The notes under the pieces: model-generated
What the model was told of the DNA's origin: nothing
Database searches by the model: none
The model's input: only the letters and a program-made list of their open reading frames with translations
Part shown: piece by piece, positions 17,116 to 26,521 of the stretch
Layout of the letters: each line of letters begins with the position of its first letter
Position numbering within the stretch: the first letter of the stretch is position 1
Made by a program: the position numbers and the translations under genes
NCBI RefSeq assembly: GCF_902491285.1
Contig: NZ_CABUHK010000063.1
Span: 1 to 34,640, forward strand
Length of the DNA: 34,640 nt
Reading direction: 5' to 3'
Source of the DNA: an uncultured Bacteroides sp.
Lineage (GTDB): Bacteria; Bacteroidota; Bacteroidia; Bacteroidales; Bacteroidaceae

Positions 17116-18723
17116 ATGAAGCATACTATATTGTTATGGATGACCGTATGTCTGTTGGCAACTTCCTGCTCGAACATACTGGATAAAGAACCGGACTTCG
17201 TTTCTCCTGATTATTATTACAATACGGAAAGCGAACTGTTGCAGGCGTTGAACGGAGTGTATAATCGTCTGATTGACACAAACGGAAGAATGTACAGTAA
17301 GGGACTTTTCAGCTTCTTTGTGCTGAGCGATGAGTCTTTTTATACCAATAATTTTAACAACACTAATATCCGTGCGGGTGCAATGGATGCCGCTGATTTG
17401 GATGTCGGACGTTTTTGGGAAGTGCTGTATGAAGGAGTGAACAGAGCCAATCTTCTGCTATATAGCGTTGAGGACAAAGAACTGAGTACGGATGTGATGA
17501 AAGCTGCCAAGGGAGAGGCTCTCTTCCTGAGAGGATATTACTATTATCTGCTGACCACTTTCTTTGGTGAAGTGCCGTTGAAACTTACTCCGACAATGTC
17601 TGCCAATGATAACTATCTGGCGAAATCGCCACTGGCGGATATTTACAAACAGATTGTAAAGGATATGCAGGAAGCGGAAAAACTGGTATTGGATATTGAT
17701 GCGCTTGGCCATAATGAGCGAATCTCCAAAACGGGAGTTCAAGCTATCCTGGCAAGGGTGTTCCTGAAAATGGCGGGTGAGCCGTTGAAAGATGAGGCAC
17801 GCTATGAAGATGCTTTGGAGTATGCCAACAAGGTGATTGCTTCGACAAAGCATGAGCTGAATTCGGATTATGCGCAAATCTTTATCAATCATTCGCAAGA
17901 TATCAATGATAACAAAGAGTGTATTTGGGAAGTGGGTATGTATGGCAATAAAATCGGTACGGTCGATTTGGCAGGTTCCGTAGGAGTGGAGAATGGCATC
18001 TTGTGCCGTGACGAATCAATTGGTTACTCCGGTGGTGCGATGAAGGCTTCTAAAAGACTCTACGACTCGTATGGGGAAGGTGACTTGCGCAGGGACTGGA
18101 ATGCTGCTCCTTATTATTATAATGTAGTGGAAGAAACAAAGGTCAATGAAGAGACCCAGGAGGTAGAAGTGGTTCAGGTTACTAAAAAAGTAATGTTCTC
18201 GGCTACTCAGATATATAATCGTAATCCGGGAAAATGGAGAAGAGAGTACGAGACAGGACAGAAAGCCCGGCTCTTCAACTCCACCAACTTTCCTGTTATC
18301 CGTTACAGTGATGTCCTGCTGATGAAAGCTGAGGCGGAGAATGAGGTCAACGGCCCAACCGATGAGGCGTATGACGCAATCAATCAGGTGAGAAGAAGAG
18401 CCTATGGGAAACCGGTTCATACCGCCGATGCAACGGTGGATCTCCCGGCGGATTTGGCTAAGACGGATTTTTTGGAAGAAGTGAAGAAAGAACGGTTCAG
18501 AGAACTTTGCTTTGAAGGTATGCGCAAACTCGACCTGCTTCGTTGGGGAGAATATGTAGCTACAATGAAGGCTTTTGGAACGGAAATTTCAACGACTGCT
18601 CCGTCAGAATTTAAATATGCGAGCAGGGTAGGAGAGAATACGACAGACCGTAATGTGCTCTTCCCGATTCCGAATACAGAGATTACCGTAAACAAGCTGA
18701 TGACTCAGAACGAGGGGTGGTAA
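17116..18723 (+). CDS. SusD-like glycan-binding surface lipoprotein
   Basis: The product has 535 residues with a lipobox at LLATSC (Cys18). The SusD/RagB fold is clear: the N-terminal LDKEPDFVSPDYYYNTESEL, the GVYNRLID helix, WEVLYEGVNRANLLL, AKGEALFLRGYYYYLLTTFFGEVPL (about residues 130-155), TPR-like helices with VQAILARVFLKMAG, FPVIRYSDVLLMKAEAENEV, and the C-terminal block KERFRELCFEGMRKLDLLRWG. It is the lid and binding partner of the SusC encoded 24 bp upstream. An unusual run, VVEETKVNEETQEVEVVQVTKK, lies in the second half and looks like an acidic surface loop. The ligand cannot be told from the sequence. Confidence 0.96.
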   Translation: MKHTILLWMTVCLLATSCSNILDKEPDFVSPDYYYNTESELLQALNGVYNRLIDTNGRMYSKGLFSFFVLSDESFYTNNFNNTNIRAGAMDAADLDVGRFWEVLYEGVNRANLLLYSVEDKELSTDVMKAAKGEALFLRGYYYYLLTTFFGEVPLKLTPTMSANDNYLAKSPLADIYKQIVKDMQEAEKLVLDIDALGHNERISKTGVQAILARVFLKMAGEPLKDEARYEDALEYANKVIASTKHELNSDYAQIFINHSQDINDNKECIWEVGMYGNKIGTVDLAGSVGVENGILCRDESIGYSGGAMKASKRLYDSYGEGDLRRDWNAAPYYYNVVEETKVNEETQEVEVVQVTKKVMFSATQIYNRNPGKWRREYETGQKARLFNSTNFPVIRYSDVLLMKAEAENEVNGPTDEAYDAINQVRRRAYGKPVHTADATVDLPADLAKTDFLEEVKKERFRELCFEGMRKLDLLRWGEYVATMKAFGTEISTTAPSEFKYASRVGENTTDRNVLFPIPNTEITVNKLMTQNEGW

Positions 18724-18754
18724 TTGATTTTTATCCTTTTTAAAATAATCGAAC

Positions 18755-20458
18755 ATGAAAAATATAATAAGATATTGCGGTTTGTTACTTGTGGGGCTGG
18801 TTTCCTGCGTGGAAGATGAGGCTCCAAGTGTGGAACTGAAGGTGGCGCTGGATAAACAAGTCTATCAGGTGGGCGAACCTGTGACTTTCAAACTGAACGG
18901 AAATCCGGATAATATAGTGTTCTATTCGGGAGAGGTCGGGCATAACTATGCTTATAAAGAGAGATATCACGCAGATGGTGACCTGTTGGTCAATTTCAAC
19001 TCCTGGGTGCGTTACGGAGATATTTATCATAACTTGAAATTCTTGGTATCTTCTGATTTCAGTGGAGTCTATGACAAGGAGAATGTGGAAGCAGCTACAT
19101 GGATTGATTTATCCGATAAGTTCCGTTTCTCGGTAGGAGATGATCAGACTCCTTCCGGAGAGGTGAATTTGAAAGAGTATGTCGGTGCGGCCGAGGATGC
19201 CAAGTTGTTTGTTGCATTCCGTTATGAGGATGAAGAAAAGGCACAACAGAATAATTGGATTATCCGTTCCATCACACTTGATTGTGTTTCTGCTGAAGGC
19301 GTGCGAAGTAACTTGGCTACGATGCCTACTATGGGTTGGAAAGTCGTTGATTTTGAGAATACGGCTGTGACATGGAATACTTCTTCTACCAGCCAAATAC
19401 AGATAAATGGAGGAAATAACCAGCCGAAGAATGTGGACTGGATTATTTCGCAGGCTTTTGATGCCCGGAAAACCACTCCCGATACGGGGGTTGCATTGAA
19501 GAATATCAGTACGACGATGGATGAGTATAAGTATATATATACTAAACCGGGAATCTATGAGGTTGTATTTGAAACGACATCCGACTGGTACAATGGCAGT
19601 GATCATGGATTGACAAGACTGACTGTAGAGGTGCGAGGTACGGTGGAAGAAGAGATTCCCGCTTCGTTGAGCGTTTTGCCGGATAAGGTGGAATGTAAGG
19701 CGGGAGAGCCTGTAACGTTTAGCCTGACGGGTAATAATGCCAACAATGTAGTTTTCTATTCCGGAGAAAGCGGACATAACTTTGACTTCAGGGAGAGATT
19801 CTATGCGGATAATGATATGGTGGTGAATTTCTCGACTTGGGTGCGTTATGGTGAGATCTATCAGAATCTGCAGTTTCTGGTATCTAATGATTTTAATGGT
19901 ATTTATGATGAAGAAAGTGTGGAGGCTGCCGATTGGGTTGATTTGTCTGAGAAGTTTACATTCTCGTCAGGAGTGGATCGCACTCCTTCCGGAGAAGTTA
20001 GTTTGAAAGAGTATGCAGGTGATGACCCGAACGCTCAACTTTATGTGGCTTTCCGATACAGGGATACTGAAAAGCCCAGGCAGAATAATTGGATCGTTAG
20101 AGCAATAACCCTTGATTTGATTTCTCCTGAAGGCGTAAGGAATAGTTTGGCGGCGATGTCTACAATGGGGTGGAAAGCTGTCGATTTTAAAAATCCCGCT
20201 GTAACATGGAATTTAGTTTCTTCCAGTCAGATATTGATTGACGGAGGGGCAAACCAACCGGAAAATGATGATTGGGCTATATCGAAAGCTTTTAATCTCA
20301 GAAAAGGTACTCCTGATAAGGGAGTCTCTCTAAATAGTGTCACTTCCAGAGATTACGTACATACTTACAATACTCCCGGCATTTATAAAGCTGTATTCGA
20401 CTGGTATGACGGAAGTAATTACTCGCAAGTGAAATTAAATATTGAAGTAAAAGAATAA
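18755..20458 (+). CDS. Surface lipoprotein with an internal duplication (DUF5017-like), SusE-position binding protein
   Basis: The product is a 567-residue lipoprotein with Cys18 in LVGLVSC followed by VEDE, consistent with surface export. It consists of two homologous halves, about residues 26-294 and 303-565. Matching motifs are GEPVTF (40 and 317), VFYSGE-GHN, WVRYGDIY / WVRYGEIY, TPSGEVNLKEY / TPSGEVSLKEY, QNNWIIRSITLD / QNNWIVRAITLD and GIYEVVF / GIYKAVF, offset by about 277 residues. Each half looks beta-rich with a PKD/Ig-like start and end. It resembles proteins annotated DUF5017 in Bacteroides PULs. Directly after susD, at the susE position, it is most likely a surface glycan-binding protein with two binding sites. 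No catalytic motif is visible. Confidence 0.85.
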   Translation: MKNIIRYCGLLLVGLVSCVEDEAPSVELKVALDKQVYQVGEPVTFKLNGNPDNIVFYSGEVGHNYAYKERYHADGDLLVNFNSWVRYGDIYHNLKFLVSSDFSGVYDKENVEAATWIDLSDKFRFSVGDDQTPSGEVNLKEYVGAAEDAKLFVAFRYEDEEKAQQNNWIIRSITLDCVSAEGVRSNLATMPTMGWKVVDFENTAVTWNTSSTSQIQINGGNNQPKNVDWIISQAFDARKTTPDTGVALKNISTTMDEYKYIYTKPGIYEVVFETTSDWYNGSDHGLTRLTVEVRGTVEEEIPASLSVLPDKVECKAGEPVTFSLTGNNANNVVFYSGESGHNFDFRERFYADNDMVVNFSTWVRYGEIYQNLQFLVSNDFNGIYDEESVEAADWVDLSEKFTFSSGVDRTPSGEVSLKEYAGDDPNAQLYVAFRYRDTEKPRQNNWIVRAITLDLISPEGVRNSLAAMSTMGWKAVDFKNPAVTWNLVSSSQILIDGGANQPENDDWAISKAFNLRKGTPDKGVSLNSVTSRDYVHTYNTPGIYKAVFDWYDGSNYSQVKLNIEVKE

Positions 20459-20467
20459 CTGATAAAA

Positions 20468-23089
20468 ATGAAAGGGATGCCAAAGAATTTCATTAACTAT
20501 TTTTCTATAGGTGTAGCACTAAGCTTGTCTGTCGCTTTACCGGCCCAGGAACTGTCGGTAGTGCGATTGGCTAACGACCAACTTGAACTCAGGTGGAAAA
20601 AGGATGCCGACGGATATACTTTGGAAACGCTGAAAGTGAAGGGATCCGACGGATGGAACTCTATGGAAACTGCCAACTATCAGCATAACGTTTTATACGC
20701 TACGTCCAAACCCGGAACCACATCGCAGAAACTATATGACAATACGGGAAAAGAGATTCTTTTCCCAGCTCCACAGTATCGCTACATTATCCCTTCATGG
20801 CAGCAGAATACCAATGCTGTTGCCTTGAATAAGGCAGGGGAGAATCTGGTTTTTCACCCTTCCTCTGTAAAACGTATTTCCGATACGGAGCTCTGTTTCC
20901 GGTACGAAGATGAAACGATGCGCATTACAGAAAAGTGGTGTCTGGATCCGGTTCATCAGAATGATATTAAAGTTGATTTCATCTTGTATCCCAAGAGGGA
21001 CGGCTATTATTCTTTGGCAACTCCTTCGCTGGTTTCAATAGATAAATATAATTTTCAGTGGGCTACTGTTCCTGGAATATTTCAGGGGAATGCCATAAAC
21101 ACGGATTTTGTGCAAGCGTATGGTTATGGGCAGGGAATCCCCGATGTACCGGTGGTGGCAAGAGAACGCACCGCTTCTACATTGTCCGCATTGATAACGG
21201 ACAAAAAGGGCGTGACCGTTGCCGTCACAGCCGAACCGGGTACGGGCAGGGATCCTTGGCCGAAGGATAAAAAGTTGCATGCGGAATGGCAACTCGGATT
21301 GTCGGTCATGAACCGGGAAGGAGAGTTCTCCCCTACGCTTTATCATCCTGTGTTGGGAGAGAAGAACTCATCGGTTCATGTAGGGGACAGTCTCTCTTTC
21401 TCTTTCCGTTATACCATCCGGAAAGCGGATTGGTATGCTGTACTGAAACATGCGATTAATGATATTTATCGTTTCACTGATTTTCTAAAGTTGAAACAGA
21501 CCAAGTATTCATTGACACAGAGGCTTTACGATATGCACGCATACCTTACTAATGACAGTACTTCCAAATGGCACAACCACGTATATAAGGGAGTGACGAT
21601 TGGAGCACAGGATTATCTGGGTGGTGTGTATGATTCGGAAAAAGACGCCATGAAAAACTCCGATTACGGGGCTATGTGGATGCTGGCAAAGTTGACGGAT
21701 GATCCTCGTCTGACACGGAAGAGACTGCCGAATGCGTTGAATTTTAAACTGATGCAACAACATGCGGAGAAAGATTTCTTATATGGCTCTTCTGCCGGAC
21801 AGTATTATTTGTATAAGAGTAAACGGTTCACCGAAGAGTGGGGACCTTATACGGAACCCATTGCTACTACTTATTACATGTTGATGGACATGGGCAATAT
21901 CCTGCTTTTCGAACCACAGCAAAAGGAACTGAAACAGCACGTCAGACTGGCTGCCGACCGTTTGTTGGAATGGATGAAACCTAACGGACAATGGGAAGTG
22001 GCTTATGAGAACAAAACATTGGAACCCATCTTTACCGATATTGCGGACTTGCGGCCTACGTTTTATGGACTGTTGATTGCTTACGAGATATTGAAAGATA
22101 AGAAGTATCTGCAAGCTGCCATACAAGGAGCGGACTGGTATGTGGAGAACGCTGTAAGGAAAGGACATTTCCTGGGTGTTTGCGGTGACACACGTTTCGT
22201 GCCGGATTTTGCGACAGCACAAAGTGTACAGGCTTTGTTGGAACTGTATAATGTGACAAAAGACGAGAAGTATAAAGAAGCGGCTATATCGGCGGCTAAG
22301 ATTTATACGGCATCGGTTTATACGCATCCTATTCCGACAGAAACGGTGAAACAGGTAAAAGGGATAGCCCGGAAAGACTGGGAAATCAGTCAGGTGGGAT
22401 TGAGTTTCGAACATGGTGGGGTGGCCGGTTCAGCCAATCACCGCGGACCGATATTATTAGCCAGCCATGCCGGAATGTTCGTACGGATGTATGGGCTGAC
22501 AAAGGACTCGTTATTCCTGAATATGGCACGTGCCGCAGCCATAGGAAGAGATGCGTTTGTGGACTTGAAAACGGGAGTCGCTTCTTACTATTGGGATTCG
22601 ATGAATAATGGGGCGGGACCTTATCCTCATCATGCCTGGTGGCAGGTGGGATGGATTACCGACTATTTATTGTCTGAAATATCCTTGCGTTCAAATGGCA
22701 AGATAACTTATCCGGGTGGATTCATCACTCCGAAAGTGGGGCCTCACCAGACTTATGGCTTTGCGCCCGGCATCGTATTCGGTACGAAAGCCGATTTGAT
22801 AATGCGTCCGGGGTTATTCAAACTGGATAATCCTTACGTGGAATATATGACTGCTGTGAACGGGAAGGAGAAGATCGTTTTCCTGATCTTGCTGAACAAT
22901 GATGATGAAAAGCAGTCCTCTTTGATTGAAATGGATGCGGAATGTCTGTTCCTCGGAAAAAAGATCCGTGTGAAAGACGTATCTTGCCTGGATAATCAAG
23001 GCCGTTCCACACCTTTGGATGGCGTGGAAAACTGGAACGTAACGACTGATGCGTATGGCTTGACAGTTCTAAAGATTAAATATAAATAG
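20468..23089 (+). CDS. Secreted protein with helical toroid-like core, putative glycoside hydrolase or lyase of unassigned family
   Basis: The product has 873 residues with a signal peptide ending near LPAQE (about residue 27). Residues about 28-320 are beta-rich. Residues about 325-740 are helical with repeated aromatic-rich pairs, typical of an (alpha/alpha) barrel (TTYYMLMDMGNILL; DLRPTFYGLLIAYEIL; DFATAQSVQALLELY; VGLSFEHGG; PHHAWWQVGWITDYLLSE). Residues about 745-873 form a beta domain. Conserved polar or aromatic residues that could line an active site include D524, R529, D580, E648, H649, H658, H721, H722 and W724 (inference). Homologues in Bacteroides are, as I recall, often labelled glycerophosphoryl diester phosphodiesterase, but no GDPD motif is present. 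The next gene is a divergent paralogue 3 bp away. Family and substrate remain unknown. Confidence 0.75.
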   Translation: MKGMPKNFINYFSIGVALSLSVALPAQELSVVRLANDQLELRWKKDADGYTLETLKVKGSDGWNSMETANYQHNVLYATSKPGTTSQKLYDNTGKEILFPAPQYRYIIPSWQQNTNAVALNKAGENLVFHPSSVKRISDTELCFRYEDETMRITEKWCLDPVHQNDIKVDFILYPKRDGYYSLATPSLVSIDKYNFQWATVPGIFQGNAINTDFVQAYGYGQGIPDVPVVARERTASTLSALITDKKGVTVAVTAEPGTGRDPWPKDKKLHAEWQLGLSVMNREGEFSPTLYHPVLGEKNSSVHVGDSLSFSFRYTIRKADWYAVLKHAINDIYRFTDFLKLKQTKYSLTQRLYDMHAYLTNDSTSKWHNHVYKGVTIGAQDYLGGVYDSEKDAMKNSDYGAMWMLAKLTDDPRLTRKRLPNALNFKLMQQHAEKDFLYGSSAGQYYLYKSKRFTEEWGPYTEPIATTYYMLMDMGNILLFEPQQKELKQHVRLAADRLLEWMKPNGQWEVAYENKTLEPIFTDIADLRPTFYGLLIAYEILKDKKYLQAAIQGADWYVENAVRKGHFLGVCGDTRFVPDFATAQSVQALLELYNVTKDEKYKEAAISAAKIYTASVYTHPIPTETVKQVKGIARKDWEISQVGLSFEHGGVAGSANHRGPILLASHAGMFVRMYGLTKDSLFLNMARAAAIGRDAFVDLKTGVASYYWDSMNNGAGPYPHHAWWQVGWITDYLLSEISLRSNGKITYPGGFITPKVGPHQTYGFAPGIVFGTKADLIMRPGLFKLDNPYVEYMTAVNGKEKIVFLILLNNDDEKQSSLIEMDAECLFLGKKIRVKDVSCLDNQGRSTPLDGVENWNVTTDAYGLTVLKIKYK

Positions 23090-23092
23090 GAT

Positions 23093-26000
23093 ATGGACAT
23101 AAATTACCGGATAATAAAGAACTTTGTTTGCACCCTTCTTTTTGTGATCGTAGGACTAGACACGTATGCACAGAAAGATAAATATTTGATTGAAGCTGAG
23201 GCTTTTCAGTTCAAAGGAAAATGGTCAGCGGATAGATCGGCCGATTGTATGGGCAGTGCCATGCTTCGTTTGAACGGTGGTGGAAGTCTTGATGAACAGT
23301 TTGATGCGCTTACGGTCGTCAATATAATGGAAGAAGGGGACTATAACGTATGGGTAAGGTCGGCGGATTATGAGAAATTGCCGGGGACGCGCTTGTTCCG
23401 TTTGAGTGTGGATGAGAAACCGATGAAAGAATCGGGGAAACACGGTAAGGTCGGATTTTATTGGGAAAATGTGGGCAATGTGCAGTTGAAAAGAAAAAAA
23501 GTGCTATTGCGCTTGCATGATACGAAAAAGAACTTCGGCCGGTGTGATGCGATTCTATTGGTGAAAGATCATTCTGTCAATCCCAATGAGATGGATAGGA
23601 AGGAGATTGGAAAGTGGAGAAAAAATCCCGTTAAGGTAGAAACGAAAGGAGCGGGTTTCGACAATGTGTCTACTCCGCTTTTATTGTCGCCTGATGCGGA
23701 AATGGTGGCTAATATAGAGAATCCGGATATCCGGTTGAGTTTTGTAAAAGCCGGAGCGAATAACCAAGCGATTGCCTGCCGGACGGAAATCAAGGTGAAG
23801 GGAATCTGGCGCCGTTTCCTGTCTACTATGGAAGATCATAAGGTGTTTCTTATCACTGCGGAGCAAAGTCCGGTGGATAATGATAAATTCTTTCCTTCCT
23901 GGAAGAATGCGGTATCGAAAAGGACATTTACCGTAGGGGGGAAAGAATACACGGTGCAGTCTGACGAGGATTATCTGAATCCTTATGTGGCGGGAGTTCT
24001 TAGCGAGGCCATTCCGGTGAAAGCGGTGAACAAGGATAATAAGACTATTGAAGTACAGTATATCACGAAGAACGGCTCTACCGTCACGGGTTACTGGACG
24101 CTGCCCGCCAAAGGAAATCATATCGAGGTGAGGTTGTCCTGTCGTCCGGCTACAGACGGAATGTACAGTATGGGGCTTTCAGCTTTCCAACCTGTGCCCC
24201 AGCCGAATATGAGCAACCTGCTTCTTCCGCCGATGTTTCAGTATAAGCGTGTTTCTTCACATCCGGTGATGATGCTTTCTTCGATGATGCAACAACCGTT
24301 GGCTATTGCTGAATCTACCACGCCTTTGGGCGGAGTGATGTCGTCATTTATATGCGGAGACGATACGACTTTCCCGCAGGAATGGGGAAGTGTGGATTTC
24401 TCTCCGATGGGATTCTCCGTCAAGAATGAACAGAATGTAGTTCAGCCGGTGGCTTTTGCTCCCGTGATGGGGATGAAGGACTCCCGCGTGAAGGCAGGGC
24501 AGGTGATTGAGCGTAAGTTTGTGGTGGGCATACTTCCGACGGGCTGGAATGAGGCGGTGGAATATATTTCGGAGCAAGTATATAAGGTGAAAGATTACAG
24601 AAAACAAAAGGATGTATCACTGACTGAAGCAATGTTCAATATATTGGATTTGATGCGTAACGAAGAGTATGGCGGTTGGGATGCAGGTCTTAAAGGGTTC
24701 TATGATATTGAAGGAGATCCGGAAACGGCTCCGACGGTAGTGCACGCTGCTCCTTTGGCTATTGTCGCTGCTTCTGTCTTCTCGGAAGATGAAGAGTTTT
24801 ATCTGTCACGCTCTTTGCCGACAATAGAATATACATTGTCCCGGAGCGGATACAGATGGGCTACGGACTTGGTGCCGGGCGGATATAACAAAACGCTTGA
24901 GACACTCCGGCTCAATCCTTTTCATTCGCAGTTCAACACTTCTTATTACGAAGGCTTACATCGTCTTTTGGGAGGGCTGAACCCGTGGCTGACTTCCATC
25001 GCCTTGCCGGGTGATACCTTGAGGAAAACAAAGGGATATTCTACGCAGGTTCTCTCGTGGGTGCAGGCAATATCTGCCTATAACCTTACCGGAGATGAGA
25101 AATGGAAACGGATGGCTACTTCTACAGCCGACCGGTATATAGACTTGCAGATATACAGGAACTCATCCCAACCGGTAGGTCTGATGTCTTTTTATAATAC
25201 GAATGTGTATGCTCCGTGGTGGGATCTGATTGATCTGTATGAGTTGACAAAAGAAGAGAAATATCTGAAAGCGGCACAATACGGCGCTTCTAATACGATT
25301 GCGGGTATCAGAAGTTACCCTGTGGTAAATGAAGGTTCGCAGACGATTCATCCGGGAAACCGTTTTGATGGAAATACAAACCTGTGGTGGAAAGGGAAAG
25401 AGAAATTCCGCCTGGGATTCCCCCGCGTGGCGAATGATGCACAGGAGAAGCAAGTGCCGGAATGGCTTGTTTCGCCGGTCGGACTGGGGTTTGAACAGCC
25501 TTCGACTTATTTCCTGCGGACAAAGGGGAAACAAGTGCGTCCGGTCTTTATGAGCAACTGGGCTCCTCATCTGCTTCGTCTCTTTCAATATACTCGTAAG
25601 CCTATTTATGAGACTTATGCCCGGAATGGAGTCATCGGGCGATTTACAAATTATCCGGGATATTATGCCACCGGATATACGGACATTACCCTGTCACCGG
25701 ATTTTCCTTATAAGGGACCGGATGTAAGCTCTATCTATTACCATCATATTCCGCCCCATTTGGCATTTACGTGGGATTATCTGGTGTCTGAGGCGATAGA
25801 ACGTTCCAGGGGGAATATCTATTTCCCATCCTGCAAGCAGGAAGGCTTTGTCTGGTTTACAAACCGTATCTACGGAAATGAGAAAGGGAAGATATTTGGA
25901 GACAGCAAGGCGAAACTTTGGACAAAGAAAGGATTGGTTCAAGTGGATAATCCGACAGTAAATTATCTGACTGCGGTTTCCGATAAATATTTCTGGGTGA

Positions 26001-26521
26001 TTCTGTCCGGTGAGTCCGAACAGGAAGAATCATTGACTGTCCGTTTGGACGCGGTTGCCGGATTAGTAGGTCAGGGTGATATTGTACAATATACGGAGAA
26101 GGGGAAAACGGCAAAGATAAGCAGGACTGGAAATACGGTTAAGGTTTCTGTTCCGGGAAAAGGTTTCAGGGCTTTGGCGTTTCCTTTGGCCGAACCTCGC
26201 AAAGAGACCCGTTATCCTGTATTGAAGAATGGAATGGAGGTGGTTGATATGGGAGAACCTTTCGGTAAGGTGTTCTTATTCCGTATCCGTTCTCCGTTCG
26301 GATGGGATTCTGTGTATGGATTCGCTGAAACTGCACCGGCTAAGGATAGAGAAATGTCCGTTGCGGTGGAATGTAACGGACAGGCTTGCACGGTTGCTTC
26401 TTATCCGTTCGAATGGAGTTTTTATAAATTGAAGATGGACGAGAAGGCCGTTGTCAAAGTAACGGTGAAATCGAAAGGACAGACAGATAAAACGAAGGAA
26501 ATAATACTTAATTCAAAATGA
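23093..26521 (+). CDS. Large secreted paralogue of the preceding protein with an added N-terminal CBM-like domain
   Basis: The product has 1142 residues with a signal peptide ending at DTYAQ (about residue 27). Residues 30-160 form a beta-sandwich that opens YLIEAEAFQF and contains GDYNVWVRSADY, like carbohydrate-binding or golvesin-type domains. A beta region (about 180-500), a helical barrel-like region (about 505-905) and a C-terminal beta region follow. The last two match the upstream protein: VSPVGLGFE / ISQVGLSFE, RNGVIGR / RAAAIGR, HHIPPHLAFTWDYLVSEA / HHAWWQVGWITDYLLSEI, LVQVDNPTVNYLTAV / LFKLDNPYVEYMTAV. The gene starts 3 bp after its paralogue and overlaps the SGNH gene by ATGA, indicating translational coupling. 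Likely a glycan-active enzyme in the periplasm or outside the cell; not assigned to a CAZy family. Confidence 0.74.
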   Translation: MDINYRIIKNFVCTLLFVIVGLDTYAQKDKYLIEAEAFQFKGKWSADRSADCMGSAMLRLNGGGSLDEQFDALTVVNIMEEGDYNVWVRSADYEKLPGTRLFRLSVDEKPMKESGKHGKVGFYWENVGNVQLKRKKVLLRLHDTKKNFGRCDAILLVKDHSVNPNEMDRKEIGKWRKNPVKVETKGAGFDNVSTPLLLSPDAEMVANIENPDIRLSFVKAGANNQAIACRTEIKVKGIWRRFLSTMEDHKVFLITAEQSPVDNDKFFPSWKNAVSKRTFTVGGKEYTVQSDEDYLNPYVAGVLSEAIPVKAVNKDNKTIEVQYITKNGSTVTGYWTLPAKGNHIEVRLSCRPATDGMYSMGLSAFQPVPQPNMSNLLLPPMFQYKRVSSHPVMMLSSMMQQPLAIAESTTPLGGVMSSFICGDDTTFPQEWGSVDFSPMGFSVKNEQNVVQPVAFAPVMGMKDSRVKAGQVIERKFVVGILPTGWNEAVEYISEQVYKVKDYRKQKDVSLTEAMFNILDLMRNEEYGGWDAGLKGFYDIEGDPETAPTVVHAAPLAIVAASVFSEDEEFYLSRSLPTIEYTLSRSGYRWATDLVPGGYNKTLETLRLNPFHSQFNTSYYEGLHRLLGGLNPWLTSIALPGDTLRKTKGYSTQVLSWVQAISAYNLTGDEKWKRMATSTADRYIDLQIYRNSSQPVGLMSFYNTNVYAPWWDLIDLYELTKEEKYLKAAQYGASNTIAGIRSYPVVNEGSQTIHPGNRFDGNTNLWWKGKEKFRLGFPRVANDAQEKQVPEWLVSPVGLGFEQPSTYFLRTKGKQVRPVFMSNWAPHLLRLFQYTRKPIYETYARNGVIGRFTNYPGYYATGYTDITLSPDFPYKGPDVSSIYYHHIPPHLAFTWDYLVSEAIERSRGNIYFPSCKQEGFVWFTNRIYGNEKGKIFGDSKAKLWTKKGLVQVDNPTVNYLTAVSDKYFWVILSGESEQEESLTVRLDAVAGLVGQGDIVQYTEKGKTAKISRTGNTVKVSVPGKGFRALAFPLAEPRKETRYPVLKNGMEVVDMGEPFGKVFLFRIRSPFGWDSVYGFAETAPAKDREMSVAVECNGQACTVASYPFEWSFYKLKMDEKAVVKVTVKSKGQTDKTKEIILNSK

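Noticed and set aside
20468..26521. Annotation of the paired proteins as glycerophosphoryl diester phosphodiesterases
   Set aside because: No GDPD motif (HRG...E.D with TIM-barrel pattern) can be seen. The proteins look helical in the core and beta-rich at the ends.
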